Position numbers and translations under genes: made by a program
In this document: one piece after another, positions 1 through 13,329 of the stretch
Layout of the letters: each line of letters begins with the position of its first letter
Position numbering within the stretch: position 1 is the first letter of the stretch
The notes under the pieces: generated by a model
What the model was told of the DNA's origin: nothing
Seen by the model: only the letters and a program-made list of their open reading frames with translations
Database searches by the model: none
NCBI RefSeq assembly: GCF_003073045.1
Contig: NC_037592.1
Location: 2,949,371 to 3,013,370, forward strand
Reading direction: 5' to 3'
From: Pomacea canaliculata
Taxonomy: Eukaryota > Mollusca > Gastropoda > Architaenioglossa > Ampullariidae
Length of the DNA stretch: 64,000 nt

Positions 1-631
1 ATGATTATCTTTAACATTTACCTTTAAGTAATATTTTATTTCCTGCTGATATAAAGATGAACAGAGCTCATCGTATTTGGGCTTTTCGAAATCGCTTTTT
101 CTCTCATCCGATATTCTCTCGTTTATTCTTTCTCTCCCTCACACACGCGCGCATACGCTCAATCCCTCCTCTACTAACCTGCTACCTTTGCCTTCTGTTT
201 ACTCCATTATGTTTGTCTCTTTATTTAACTGATATTTAGCCTCAAGAGTCAGTAAGTAGACTTCATTATGTTCAATTCCTTTTTCTAGGTTTTTCTATTC
301 GTCTTTCTTGATTTCTTCGTCTTCGGATGGCAGATCCGGTTAGACTATTGTCTCCGTTTGTAAACTGACCGCATTGGCGTGGCTGATGTCAGTCTAATGG
401 CAGCTGCAATGGAGACAAGACAGTTGACATATTCATTTTTTCTCTTTATCCCTCTTTCTCAAAAACGCAGAAACGGCTATTGATCTTTGTGTTGCCCGCT
501 CCACTGATGTTTCTGCGTGTCAAGGCCATTTTGGCAAGAGATCATCTCCCGCCACAATACATGCGAAGAACAGCACCCGAGCACAATCACACAATAAACA
601 TCCTTCGGCGAATCGCTTCATGGCGAATGTT
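1..631. other. Left edge, no gene seen
   Basis: AT-rich flanking DNA with pyrimidine-rich stretches (about 95-215). Short ORFs here have no recognisable domain or splice context. Confidence 0.5.
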
Positions 632-780
632 TGAGGCGGTTGGTGGCGCACTGACTAAAGGACTTCACTATGACAGTGAGAATCGGTTGTCATGGGTTCG
701 TATCCCGGTTCCGACACACCGCTCTCTGCTTGCAAAGCTAATCGTCGGTGGTTTTTTTCCGAGTATTCTGGTTTTCTTTT
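632..780 (+). repeat. tRNA-derived SINE, copy 1
   Basis: An A-box-like stretch (TTGGTGGCGCACTGACTAA, about 638-656) and a B-box-like stretch (GGGTTCGTATCCC, 694-706) lie at tRNA-like spacing. They are followed by a body segment GTCGGTGG...CCGAGTATTCTGG at 743-780. The same body motif, better preserved, follows a B box at 13351-13430. The head does not fold into a full tRNA acceptor stem, so this is a SINE rather than a tRNA gene. Confidence 0.65.
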
Positions 781-958
781 AAGTCTGGGGATGTCTTGTG
801 TGCATGCTTGTTTGTATGTGGGTTGTGTGCACGCAAAGAAAGTCACTCTTCGCGCCTAACAGGAATTGATGACCTTTAGCAATGCTTGCACCTGTGTGTG
901 TATGTCAAGAGCTTATTCAAGCTTGGCTGGTCCTAGGGATACCGCGTTAAAAATATAA

Positions 959-1145
959 ACTTTATTATTACTATGTTTCACTTTTAATTCCCCCTTCATT
1001 CCTGAAGTCATTTGACTACTTTTATTTCCTGTTAAACCCTGCTCTTTCTTGCAGCCTGATAAAGTTTTAAAATAATCTTCGGCAATCAATGCCCCTTCAC
1101 AAGCCGCACCTTCATTACTCCAAACTATAGTCAAGCGTCACGTGA
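959..1145 (-). terminator. 3'UTR and poly(A) signals of the MCT-like gene
   Basis: After the stop codon, AATAAA hexamers read on the minus strand at about 1026-1021 and 966-961. Either could end the transcript. No downstream GU-rich element was scored. Confidence 0.45.
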
Positions 1146-4100
1146 TCAAGTCTGATTTGCGCTAGCCACCTTCTCGTCCACGGGGTCTGTTCTATCCTCC
1201 AACAATGGGAAACCTTCCTTAATTCCTCGATGGTCTAAAAACGGCTCCCTAGAGGCTGTCTGGAATTCCGTGTCAGCCGCTAATTCCAGCTGGCCGTCCT
1301 CAACGACAACGACGACAACCCCATTATCCAGGAGAGGACTTCCGTCTTGCAAGCGTGACGTCAGAGCTAAGGCTGGTAACTCTCCAGCGCGGGCGTCGCC
1401 TTCTCGTCTGGGAAACAAGGCGGTGCACATGGCGCAAACACTTGCAGCGCCGAAGAGACTCGCTGAGGGCCAGAAAAACGACAGTTAGTGAAGGTAATAA
1501 GCCACCCACCACCAACCTGGCTTACTTGTAACATGAAATAAAGTGTCTTCGTGGATTTCATAATGAAAGTTTAGTAACCTGAAGATGCTGTAGTTAACCA
1601 GTATCATAAAATCTCTAGTATCCTCTCTCTAAAGTCTAAGTTAAAAGGCTTTTACAGCTTAACATGAAGTTAAATGTATGGTACAACTTACCTATAAAAT
1701 AAAAGGCATGATGGAAATTATGCTGCGCAACATAAATCATACCTGAAACATGAAAAATAATTGTTTTAGAAGGAGCAGAATGCATGGAATGTTAATACTT
1801 TATCTTTGGAAGCTTTGACACGTATTATTAAAAAAAACTTTTACAAAACTGCGGCGCTCCCTAATGTAAAACACAGGCAAAGCATCGTTTTAATTTAACG
1901 TTCAGTCAGACACACAAAGAGCATGTGTGATGACATTTAAATAGCTATGTGTGATCTGTCTTTTAAATTTAAATTAAATTAAACCCAGCTACTTAGGATT
2001 CATCGCGACAAATCAGCCAGTCTCTTAAGCAGAAATGCCAAATGCAGAGAAAGAAGAGGGTGCCCGAAACGAGGTCCTATCCCAAGAAAACCTGCCTTTA
2101 TTGTATTGGTGAGCACTTCAAACATTGCGCCATCAGGTTTCTCCAGATTAATTACTTTTCAGGTAAAATTACTTTCAGGCATTCATTGTCCCGTTTCTAG
2201 AGACCCTCTCCCAGCGAGTAGCCCCCTACCATTAGTTGTTATTCCCTTTCATTTTTTTTTATATCCGGGAACAATCCTGTGATATTAGCCTCAGTCTAAT
2301 CGTATAGATGCATAAAAAAACAACAACCAACCAATCACAGCCACACCACCACCACCACCACCTTGCCCAATCCCCGAAAACTCGACTGGCTTTGCAAGTG
2401 CAAATACACATACACACTTAGACACACATACACACACTAATACAAACATGCGCTCACGCGAGCACACACACACTTACCAGAGATGGGCGGACCGACTAAG
2501 GATCCAATGCCAGCAGCGAACATACACAGTCCTGTGCCCGTGGAAACATGCCTCACTCCAAGAATTTCCAACACCAGCGGCCCCAACAAGGCATACGAGC
2601 CTCCAGTGTACAGTCCGTACAGCACGGCCAACACGAACTGAGCCACAGTTGAATTCACGGTCACTGGAATAAGGAATGCAACGAGAGCGGCAATGAAGAT
2701 GATGCCGCCATAGATGAGGATATTGTCCACGCCGGGGTCGAGGGAAGCCACGCCGGAGAGGAGGCGCGAGATGATGCTGCCGACGCCAGTGAAGGAAATG
2801 ATGAAAGACGCCTTCAGGTGAGAATAGCCGTTGAGGATCAGATACTTGGGGACGTATAGGTAATAACTGGAAGCCGCCACCGAGACGTTAAACAAGCTTA
2901 TCAGGTACACCAGGAAGCGCAGGTAGGTGATGACATAAAGGTATGACGCAACATTCGGACATGCGCAGAGGCTGCTGGTCTCTTGGTCTTGTCGATTTTT
3001 CCGGCGGTCACGTTCGAACCGGGAGAGGGGCATCAGGAGGCCACAGGGCACGGAGTGCAGTCCGATGGCGCCCGCGATCAGCAGGGCACCGTGTAGGCCG
3101 TACGTCTCCAGCAGCACCTACGCACACACACACACGTCCACGCTCTTAGACCTTGAACGCAACGCAAATAACACGCACGCACGCATGCGCTCGCACACAC
3201 ACACACACACACTCTCGGTCTGTTCACTCTCACCTGCATAAGAGAAGGATGAATAAAGACGCCAAGGCCAGACCCGCAGACGCAGATTCCGCTGACAAGT
3301 GTGTTCTTATCTGGGAAGTGGTACAGCAAGGAAATGCTGGTCCCAGTTATAGACAGGCCCTGTCCGATCCCTGGTCACGTGATACTTGGTTATACAATGA
3401 AATACACGCAAAACAAGCACTCACACGCATACACTCATCTTTAAAGTAAAAGCTCCCTCTCCACGTGGGAAGGTAATATTATTATTACTGTTATTAAGGC
3501 CTATGGTGTTGAACAGTGTTTCACTATGTATTATAGTGTTAGTTTAGTCCTTGTTACTCCTCGAGGACCACAGGGCCGCAGTTTTTATAGTGTACCACTG
3601 TCCTAAGGTCTATAGTATAGTGTTGTATGTTGTGCAGTTCGCTTCGTGCTCAAATTAAAACACCTTTTATGGATCATTTCACGATGACTCATCATTTCGG
3701 TGTTAAAGATCTACTAAATGGCAGACTATGCTTTTTTGTTAAAAAATGAATGGGTTGATTTCATTAAAAATAATATGTCTTATGTGCCATGAAGAGGTCG
3801 AAACCGTTCATCGATAAGTCTAGTTGATAAATACTTTCATTTTTCCAATTATCTATCGTCTTGATGAAGTAAGACGTTGCAATGGACAGGGCTTAAATGA
3901 AGGGAATGCTTTATAAATCGCGGAAACAGAAGTAGAATATTTTTTTTATGCTGTATTGATTACGGTCTTGTTATTTGTATAAACATTGTTCCCTTGTAGA
4001 AATTAAGAGAAAAATATCATCAAATAAAAACCACTTCGCTATTTCACTCACCGGCAATAATCAAGGCCGGATACAGCAGCGGGAAGCTGGTGATGAAGTA

Positions 4101-6037
4101 ACAGCTGCCCAGACCAAGAAAGTGCAGCAAGCCCGCCAAGACAAGAGAGACGCGACAGTTGAACCTGTTGACCACCGTGCTGGCAAGCGGTCCTGCACAG
4201 TCAGGAATGAGTGATAAGCAAGTTGCGGCCTTCATTACAGGAATAAAGTCCTCGCTACTTTCAACACTAAAGGCCCCCGACATATACCTACCCCATACCC
4301 ACCCATCACTCTGGGATCAGTGACTGTGGCAATCACGCGAAAAAAAAAAATCCCCTAAGAAGTCACCACTAATCTTCGCTTTACTGTTTCTATTAAAACG
4401 TGTCACCTGTAACATGCTACATGCTGGCAAACCAGCTGCCAAGATACAGTGCAACCATCCGCTTTGCATGTTGCTGAAAAACATACGTTTGCTATCTGCC
4501 TCCCGTCATATAGTTAGTTGCACCCATGTATCATATGCTATACTACTTATAATTTGTGCTTGTTACACACTTATATTTCACTCAATATATATATAGTGTA
4601 TGTATGTGTTCGGTGAAATTTTGTAATCGATTTTTCACCCACCTGCACATCGTGCTAGAGGTCTGAAATTTTCACCAGTTACTGATATCCGGTGACAATG
4701 CAATACTGAATCACTATCAGCAGTCACAAGTAGTTAATCTTTTAAAAATATAATTTTACACGAGACTAGGGGAGATAAGTAACTGCTGCTCTAGGACTAG
4801 GTAACTGTAGGTTATCCCCCCTAATTCGGCCTATAAAATGAGAACAAAATCACAATGTAAAACGAAAAAATCGATAACAAATTCAAACAGGCAATAGTTC
4901 CTTCTCCTGGATGATTACATTTTAAAAAAGAACAAACAAACCATAACACAAAAGACACAACCGTTTAGAAACGATTTAAAATAACCCTGGCATGCGGATC
5001 GGTGCCTGTGTATGTTTGCTGTTAAGAGTTCCTGTGTGTGTTACACTGTCGGCGTGCTGGTCTGCTTAACAAATACGTGGGCGCGAAAGTATTGTGGCGA
5101 TAGTTTCTCTCAACATTTTTGTGTTCCCCGTGCTTCATGCGTGATGTTTACCGAGGTGTCAATAATTTGAAAGCGTGTATAAATAGAGTGCTGCGCGTCA
5201 GTCAGCAGATAGCCGGTTCGCTACCCGTGTAGTGCAGCTACAGTCGACCCAACAGGTAGGACATGGTAGCTGACTTAAAGAGGATTGGGGAAGGTAAGGC
5301 AGGGTTAGGCAGCAAGGGACAGGAGACGGGCACCGCCCCGCGAAAAATAAGGTCTCTAACACCTCACTCTCCAACGACCCGAAAAGCGTCATGCTACGAC
5401 CAGTGCACTAGTTCTGTACCAATGCAACCCACTTGTTACTGTGTCTGATTGTGCTTTGAACGAGTTTTATTATGGATCATAACTGATTATTTTTCGCTGA
5501 GTCATCACTGACAGGCTGAACACAACCTCCGTTCCCCTCATGAAAGGCTTGAGTGCTGTCTTTATCAGTTGTTCACTTTTTGAAGTGGCGTTGTAGCGAC
5601 GTCTCAGGACACGAAAGCGTGAGAAAAATGTATTAAAGACAAGCGAATCTCTTCAGAAAGCGAATATGTAGATTACTCACTGACTGCGCCAGAAGATCTT
5701 CCTTACAATGACAGTACTTTAAACTCCAGTGATAAGTTATAAACTTAATTAAGTTTATTCACTAAAATAATACGATAACATTGGCACACGAAGTCAGTGT
5801 GAAAAGGAAAGAAAATGGAGAGTCCAACGTACCGGACAGGGCGAAGGTGCAGGAGTAGATGGCGCCAAGCCACGACGTGGTGACCACGTCCTTCTGGAAG
5901 ACGTCCAGCAGCGCGACGTACAGGACTCCCGTGTGGTAGCTCGCCGACCCCGTGGCCAGTGCGCTGACAAAACACGATACAACTACCAACCAGCGTCTCC
6001 TTCCTATCGCCTCTGACTCCGGCCTGTGTGTTGCCAT
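1146..6037 (-). CDS. Monocarboxylate transporter-like MFS carrier (SLC16 type), 6 coding exons, 496 aa
   Basis: Exons in transcript order: 6037-5833, 4192-4052, 3370-3234, 3117-2478, 1742-1692, 1462-1146. All have GT-AG borders, the phases fit (1,1,0,1,1) and the stop TGA is at 1148-1146. The product is a 12-helix plasma-membrane carrier. It starts MATHRPESEA, then TM1 (RRRWLVVVSCFVSALATG), the TM1-2 segment SYHTGVLYVALLDVF and TM2 (TTSWLGAIYSCTFALSG), all laid out as in MCTs. A long basic TM6-7 loop (SRFERDRRKNRQDQ) follows. TM8 has GVGSIISRLL with the family Arg (R279). TM11 ends GPPISG, and the small exon 1742-1692 plus the last exon give TM12 (FYFIASLFGAASVCAM). The cytosolic tail is about 80 aa. 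The usual N-terminal DGGWGW-type motif is degenerate (EAIGRRRW), and the TM8 Asp of MCT1 is Ser275. This points to an orphan-type MCT; substrate is not predictable. Confidence 0.9.
1692..1742 (-). CDS. 51-base micro-exon of the MCT-like gene
   Basis: Seen directly: a pyrimidine-rich acceptor (TTTTCATGTTTCAG), 51 bases, then a GTAAG donor. It enters in phase 1 and leaves in phase 1, exactly bridging the exon ending GPPISG at 2478 and the last exon at 1462. It encodes G-MIYVAQHNFHHAFYFI, which supplies the loop and first half of TM12. Without it the last helix would be too short. It is easily missed by ORF-based prediction. Confidence 0.85.
2150..2470. repeat. Simple-repeat intron segment (CCA and CA tracts)
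   Basis: Intron between MCT exons 4 and 5. It contains a (CCA)n run at about 2343-2363 and degenerate (CA)n near 2405-2473. The peptide predicted here is just these repeats translated. Confidence 0.7.
4778..4836 (+). repeat. Dispersed repeat, copy 1 (partner at 23188)
   Basis: It holds CTCTAGGA, a GTAA..TATCCCC segment and CTAATTCGGCCT, in the same order as at 23188-23234. The copy here has a small internal extension. It lies in intron 1 of the MCT-like gene. Family unknown. Confidence 0.6.
5178..5256 (+). promoter_or_regulatory. Possible plus-strand promoter and first exon inside MCT intron 1
   Basis: TATAAATAG at 5178-5186 is followed by initiator-like TCAGTC (5198-5203), then a short CpG-containing leader ending in a strong donor, CAACAG|GTAGGA, at 5255/5256. 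No coding exon could be linked to it. It could be a noncoding transcript, an alternative leader or part of a mobile element. Confidence 0.35.
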
Positions 6038-9000
6038 GACTACAGGACAACTCTTGTGTTCAAGCTCCTTCGTGGAGCACGGCTGGCCGTTTCACCAAGG
6101 TCTGATGATACTCTGCTCCAACAGACAGAAACAAACGGTGTTCATAACACTGACCGAAAAAGTTGTAGACATAAAGTGTAGACATAAAGTGTTTTACGAG
6201 AGGGTTGACGCATGAATGACGTGATGTAGGCAGGTGAGTGTCTTGCTAGGAAGTATAAAAACGAGTCCGGATCGAAAGACACAAACATCCGTTAGTTTGT
6301 ATGCAAGTGTATGACCAATAAACCCAATGTTGTATACTTCTACAGCGTCAAAATCTTTTAAGGATCCGGAGCTTTTCACGTCTGTAAAACACCCATCAAT
6401 TTCGTTGTAGCATTTGCTTTCTGTCGACTCAAAATGTTATTGGCATTTATTTGTCTATAAATGAGCGTTTATGCGAAGAGTTAACAAAGGTTTCATCTTG
6501 AGCATAAACAAGCGTTTAATGTACATCATACTGAGACTGGAACTGTTCATGTGAAAGTAGTTGGTTTGTGTGTCTGTGAAATGTTGGGAATGGTTCTTTA
6601 CTCCCATGTGTCTAATGACAAGCTGACTTCAATGCACTCAGCGAATATTTTGGAAGTAAAGCCAAGAACCTCTGACTTCATGTTCTGTCTGCCTAAAGAT
6701 CTTACATGAATCCAACTGCAGAACGTGATATCATGGAAAGAAAAATCTGCATTTCTTTTCTGATGATTTTTTTTCACCACTAACTGCTACTTTTATTTAT
6801 TTTTATTTTCCAGCTCGATGTACTTGCTAAAGGGCAAGCTCACTGCACTTCAGACAACAGATGTCATCAACTAATAAAGTCATTAAAATAAATTTCAGCT
6901 CCTGTCAGTTACAAAGACGGCGAGGAAAATGATTGTGCCGTGCAAATACAGGATCGTAAAACTTAATGACAAGCTGCTCCATGGAAGACTACGCCCATAG
7001 AATGTGTCCGGTTCATAACAACATTACCCGCAAAGTAATCGTTAGCTTCGTCTTGTCTTCCAATTGTGTCGTCTCAGTCTGTTCTACTATTTCATCCGAA
7101 TCTTTTCGGTTGCTATCTCATCTTGACACCATTTACTGTTTGTGCCATTCAGAATAACTACTATACCATACTATGGACAATGAAAATGTCGAAATCATTA
7201 TATTTAGAACAACGAAATCTTAAATCTCAGAGTATCTTATGATTTCATACAGATAAATAATAAAAAATTACCTTCTCTGTCAGCGACAACTTTGTTTGCA
7301 TTATACTGTAGTCAACATTCTCTTCCAAAACGCTGATCTGTAGCACTGGACCGTTTGAAAGTTGAGATCGCGGCCATGAGTGACGCAACATACAAACGTA
7401 TATTTAGCACGCCTCCATCTCGCAGGCACACACAGCCTGCTGAAAGGTTTGCAGGTTGAATACACTGACTCGGCAAATCACGAGTAACATTCTGGACAGA
7501 AATCAGTATTTACCTGATAAATATCGTTACATCCATCGGAGGAGGCAGGTAGTTATACTAACGCAGGACGTCAGCCCTCCGGTCGATGGCTGTTCAGGCG
7601 CAGTCAACGGTCAAAAAAAAAAAAAAAAAATTGATGGACGTGTACTCAAGTGCAAGAGTTTAAGGGTCTGCTGCACTTTGGTTGGCTGGCGGTTGAAACG
7701 ACCCAGGCTACTGTGTACAGAGAAATACTCATTGTTTGTTGTTACCCCTTCACCGCGAGGGTTGCAGTGGCTGATGAATGACAAGTCGCACTCGCGATGA
7801 ACTTATAAACGCCTAGTTTTAAGCCTGCTCTTGACTACGCAGCTATTTATACTGAACAGTAATTATACGACATCTGAATTCCGACTCAAAAGAATTACTT
7901 GTGCTCCATGTCCACCATCTGCGAATGTGGCGCCCACTGAGCTCGTGTATAACAGAAGAGTCAAATTTTTTATCGCGATTTCTTTCACTCACTCTCCCTT
8001 TAATTTAAGCTCTTTTCAATTGCCCCGCGCGAGAGAGAGAGAGACACACACATGCACGCACGTACACACCAATCGGTATTGATATTCGTTAGGCGAAGCG
8101 ATTTCTTTTTTTCAACCCAGGCGTTGAACGGTTACTGATCCCACGGTTAGGGAAGGAGATGGGCGCCGCACTCACTAAATAATGCTACCCACCCCCAAAT
8201 GAAAAATGTAGGCTCTTTTTAACAATCACTCTCCAAACAAACGAAAGGTAAGGAGACTACTTTAATCTTTTCGTCACTAGCGAATCTGCCTAGGGTCGAT
8301 TAAATTCTAGAGGTTAACATGTATTTCTGCAAAAGCCTAAATTTTTGTCTGTGATATTAACATCGAAAACTGATTTTACCTCCAACGGAGCCAAACCCTC
8401 TCCTTGTTTAACCAAAAGATTGATTCCTATACTATTCTTGCGAGAAAGGATGTGTGATTACTTACTTGATGATAAATGATATGACATTGTCAATGGAATT
8501 TCCGGCTAATGCTTGTCTGATCAGCTACAGGCGAGGCGCAAACAAAAAAGTGCCTGTCATATCGCTAACCAGCTGTGTTGGATCACGTGACCAAAGTCGT
8601 TCCTACTTTGGACCCCTGCCTTTGACTATGTGCAAACGACACCTGTAGATTAAAATGATTCAAGAACATGTTATAGTTATAGTTATAACTGTTATACTTA
8701 TGGTTATAACTGTTATAGTTTTGTCTTTTTTGGCAGTCCATTATTGCCTCCATGGCTTCTCTGATGACACCAGGATCCCCCGGGGTTGACGGGCATTTCA
8801 TTCCCGCAGCTGTACTGAAACTGCTTACAGATCGAACGCTATAGAAACAGCAATCATCGAACGAACGCGTGATATACCAACCGACGGTGAAAAAAAAAAA
8901 AAACAAAAAACAAAAAAAAAAAACCGAGTGAAAAAAAGCAAAAATAAATAAACCAAAAATCACCGTTTTTCCTACATACCTGTTTGATATGACCGACGGT

Positions 9001-10559
9001 CAGACCAAGGTCTACACTTCTACACTCTTCGCGTTTCGTAAGAATACGTGACTGTCTCATGACATCTGTTCAACTGAAATCATGTGCGCATGCGGCGTGA
9101 CCTCTGACCTGCACGGTTCAGTGGGGATGCAGACTGCATTCTCTGCTTGATATCGACGTTTTTTCTCTCCCCCTGCTTTGCAAAGTGTTACGATGTCGTA
9201 GGCTTTAGATGAGGCTGGAAATTGGTTGAAGCGATGCACGTCTCCTAGGACCATTTCTATGAAGCGAAAGTAAGTTGTTTCCCCCGGGGCTTAATGAAAA
9301 ACTCGAGGACAAGCGTCCGAAGCTATAAAGCGGTGTCCAGACCCAGCGGTCACTGCTTCATGTTTCGTTACTCTAGGATATCTTTGCCGCCGCTTTATTA
9401 CTGTTGTTCCAGGGGTAAAACATCTGTGGAGTCTAGACAATGTTTTATACTTTCAGAAAAAAGACGCTCGTCCGAGCTTCTTGCTTATCATCGATAGGAA
9501 TCTCTCAGCCCGCTCAATGACCCGCTAATGAGCATTTATCGTTTCTGAATAGCACTACTGATTCTTCGAGCTAAAAACTTCGACCTGCAGCGACCAGTTC
9601 ATCTGCAAGCTCTTTCATCGCAACATCTCTGTTGAGATGAATGAACCTTAATTACATTTCGACAGAGTTGGTGACACTTCATTTTAACTGACTACATTTC
9701 GAGTAACGAAGTTTGTGACATGATAAAAGTGAATGTAGGTTTGCAATTGATTACACACTTTTTCACTCTCGCGTAAAATACGAAGCTGTCATTATATAAT
9801 GTGTCAAGCAATCAAATAATACATTTAAAGAATTTAAAAACTCTTTACACATCATCAAAGCCAGCTTGAATGCCTTCCGCGCCCGTCCCCGGGAAATGAC
9901 AGAAGCTCATAGTAGAAACCTACCCCCCACATAAAAAGTCGAAAGTGTTCAGTTCATGTTTTACAACAGGATTAAACATTTACTTGGAATAATGATTTCA
10001 AGTACTGGTAGTCTAGTCTTGCCTGGAAATTGCTGTTCGCGTCGTCTGCATGTCTGCCCTGAATATAGTCCCTACATCCATGGACGTGTATGTAAGTTCG
10101 TGCTACATCCCTCCCTACCTTTATCCATTGCTTTACGTCCTACTCCGCGGGCGCAGCTAGTCCCCTGTTAGTCCGCACTAAACACCAATATGCCCGGCTA
10201 GTCCCGTCATTTACGCCGGTGGCACTGCTGTGGACTAGGCTAGCGACTAGCCATGTCCAAACACGTAACCAAGGACTATTGGTTTTACATTATACATTAT
10301 ATATATATACACTCGTGGTTTTACCAAAACATTCACCGGGTTCGAACACGAAGCGAATTTTTCCCATGGGAGATCACTCTTATCTCGAAAATGTCAGATG
10401 CAAAAGTGCGAGAAAGATCTGATCTGTGCATTAATAATGACAGTTGCTCCAAATTAACCGTTGCTCCTGTCAAAATTTCGAACGACAGATGAAAGAACAA
10501 CAGTGCAAAGATGTGGTGAGGACGGTGTGTGCCCAATCGTCGGCAGAACGATTAATTAA

Positions 10560-12770
10560 TGAGATAAATAAACTGTTTATTTTTTTTCCTGTAAACAACC
10601 TCAAAAGTGATGAATAAAAATAGTTTTTTGGTCAGATGAAATCAGTTTTAAAAATAAAGTATCGCTCTGGCTTACACTGATTTGTTATTCTCAGAAAAAT
10701 GTGCAATATGTCTTTCTGTTATGCTGGAAGCATAACATGTTAAAACGCATGAGAAAAATACAAAAAACAAAACCAAAAAACATGAAAGGTTACTAGAATC
10801 CAAAATTCTCCTATTGAAAAAGTTGAAAAAGGAGTTGAAAGACATGTGGTGTGTGTATCTATATATTTATATAAAATCTATTTTTTATGTTTTTGTAATC
10901 ATTAAAAATAAATTTTGCTGTACACTATATATTCAGCAGTAAGGCAAGGGTTACAGGAATGTAATGTTACTGCTCTCTAGGTGGGGACCTATTAAAAATT
11001 AGCTCAGGCTATTCAATAAAAGTTTAAGTGCTCCCTCTCTTTGCTTTATTCAGGTGATAATGAAAATTGTTCAGTTGAAAAAGTGAATCCAGGTACAGAC
11101 ATAATTGTAATTCATGTACATCTGTTTTTGTGTATTATATATTATAAAAATGACAAAGTGAAATGTTTTTCAGTATGCGATCTTGTGAACTACACTTGCC
11201 ATCTCAGCCGTCTCCCGCTGTTTATTGGGAAGTCTCTAGTTTCAGTTTCCATAACTATGCGCTTTCATATGAATTGTTAGTCCATTACCCAAACCCTACA
11301 ACCTAGAGAGCTGGTAGACCACTTCTAGTCTAATCCATGCCTCTTGATCTGTCCAGGTGACCATGCCAGGAGCTAGTGCTCCTGTCAGCATAGTCCTAAG
11401 GGCCATTGAGACAGCAAAGTGGTGGTCCAACAGAGGAAAAACATGTGCACACCAAAACCTACACTGTACCAGAAACTACAGTATATGTGTACATCAAAAA
11501 CTATAGTATATATGTGTGCACACCAGAACCTACAGTATATCTTTACTGCGCCACACAAATATTTAAGACTAAGATAAAACTATTTCCATTTAGAAAAAGC
11601 TTTTTTACTATAAAAAAAAAATGTCAAAAAAATTTCCTTGAATTATCCAGCTTCATACAAATTTAAATCACTCTCTAGAAGCACATGTATTTCTCAGTTG
11701 GTACCATCTTCATCAAAAGGCCTGCAGTGTAGAGCACTGATAGGCACAGTGCTTTCACAAAGAATCATGTGACTTCCATCATCTGGTCTATGATGCAATG
11801 CTTGTGGAAATGAGAGCTAGGCCTTCTGTGGTGCAACATTTCAGAACCAGGGTCAGCATGCACTCTATTGGTAATAAGTGTGTAGACCATACAACAAAAT
11901 CACAATATGAAGTTCCAGTAAGAAAATTTGAATCTGCACCTGCGTAAAATAATTATGTCTTGTGCTTAGTTTAAAGCTCCCATTGTTGGGGGATGTTCGC
12001 CATCCAGTGTCTTCAGTCCTTTTATTTCCATCTTTCAAGGTGATGGGACATTAAACCTTCACAAGTCCCTTCCTACAGTACTCACACCTTACTATACCAT
12101 CAGGACTAGCACCAAGGACAGGGTAATTGGTATTTAAAACCAGCCCTGTGTCGCATGTTTGAAACCATTTAGGAACTTCCCCTGGACATCTTTATACAAA
12201 AGTTTGGCTCTTTTTTCATTTTTCTGGCCCCGTTATGTTGCTTCTGAGTGAAAAGCAACTGGTGTACAATTTTTTGTTTTAAAATTACTGACAAGGCTGG
12301 CTGGTCTACATATATATGACAAACACTGTGCATGTTTGAGGCTGTTATTCATCCAGCCCTCATCATAAACCTCTAGGAGGATTTGTGCTTGTCACAAGTT
12401 TTGCTTGATCTGATGGAAAAAGCCACATCAATATTGCTACAATGATCATGAATAAAACCTTCATCCTTATTAACTAATGACTAATCAAGTAACAATGATA
12501 ACAACCTACAGTTAATGCTTCTGGCTTGAAATTACTTGAATATTTGGTAATGGACAGCTCATCATGCTTTTGCTTTATCCAAGAGTTCACTGCAACTGAA
12601 CAAGGTGGCTGTTGCAGACAACTCTCAGGTTTCACATGCAATGGTTAAAGTTCAAGTCATTTTGAAAAGGGATATAACTTTCATCTACCAAAAATAAGTC
12701 TTATATCGTCATCCTATGTTTCTTCTCCAAAACTTGTAAAACTGATTTCCTTCTAGATTTATTCCAACTC
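10560..12770. other. CpG-depleted AT-rich block without coding potential
   Basis: CpG dinucleotides are sparse here, roughly a dozen in 2.2 kb by eye. DNA on both sides has them at ordinary density. ORFs are short and unrecognisable. A minus-strand AATAAA-like signal sits at the left edge (about 10575). It could be an old retrocopy or UTR of a methylated gene, or an independent noncoding transcript. Confidence 0.45.
11445..11545 (+). repeat. Minisatellite, about three units
   Basis: Three imperfect units read roughly CACCAGAACCTACAGTATAT with TGTGTACA spacers (CAGAAACTACAGTATATG, CAAAAACTATAGTATATA, CAGAACCTACAGTATATC). Confidence 0.6.
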
Positions 12771-13329
12771 CTTTGGGGCTCAAGGCGTGGATTGGAGTTA
12801 GCTTCCTGTTCCCGAGGTGGTTTAACTCTAGTTTACTGCTATAGCCTCAAAGCCCACCAACCCATCCCTGAGTTTCCTGGAGTCCGATTCTAGTCTGAAC
12901 ACGACAGAGAGCTTTACTTTCAGGCCGTTGTTACCTCCGGTTTATCAGTTCAGCCACAGTTCGTGAGGACTGAAGTCGTGTGTGCAACAGAAGGGTGTTA
13001 CACTCTGTATCTGGGGCGTGACCGCACAACGTTAATAAAACAGTTTCTTGTGACGCACATCGCACATGAACACAATAAAAAAAACCATATATAAATACAC
13101 AAATCATTCACAAATCATTCACAAATCTGTACGAACAGACACTAAACAGGAAACAGGGTTGTGCGTGCCAAGGGTCTGTTTATCTTTTCTCTTTGCTGTT
13201 GTTTTTGTTACGTCTCTGTGTAAGTATGTTTGTAGACAAAATTATCTAGTTCTGTTAATTTTGAGGCTTCACTTGACAGGGAAAGCAAGGAAAATAAGGG
13301 GAGAGAGAGAGAAAGAGGGGTAGCAAGAA

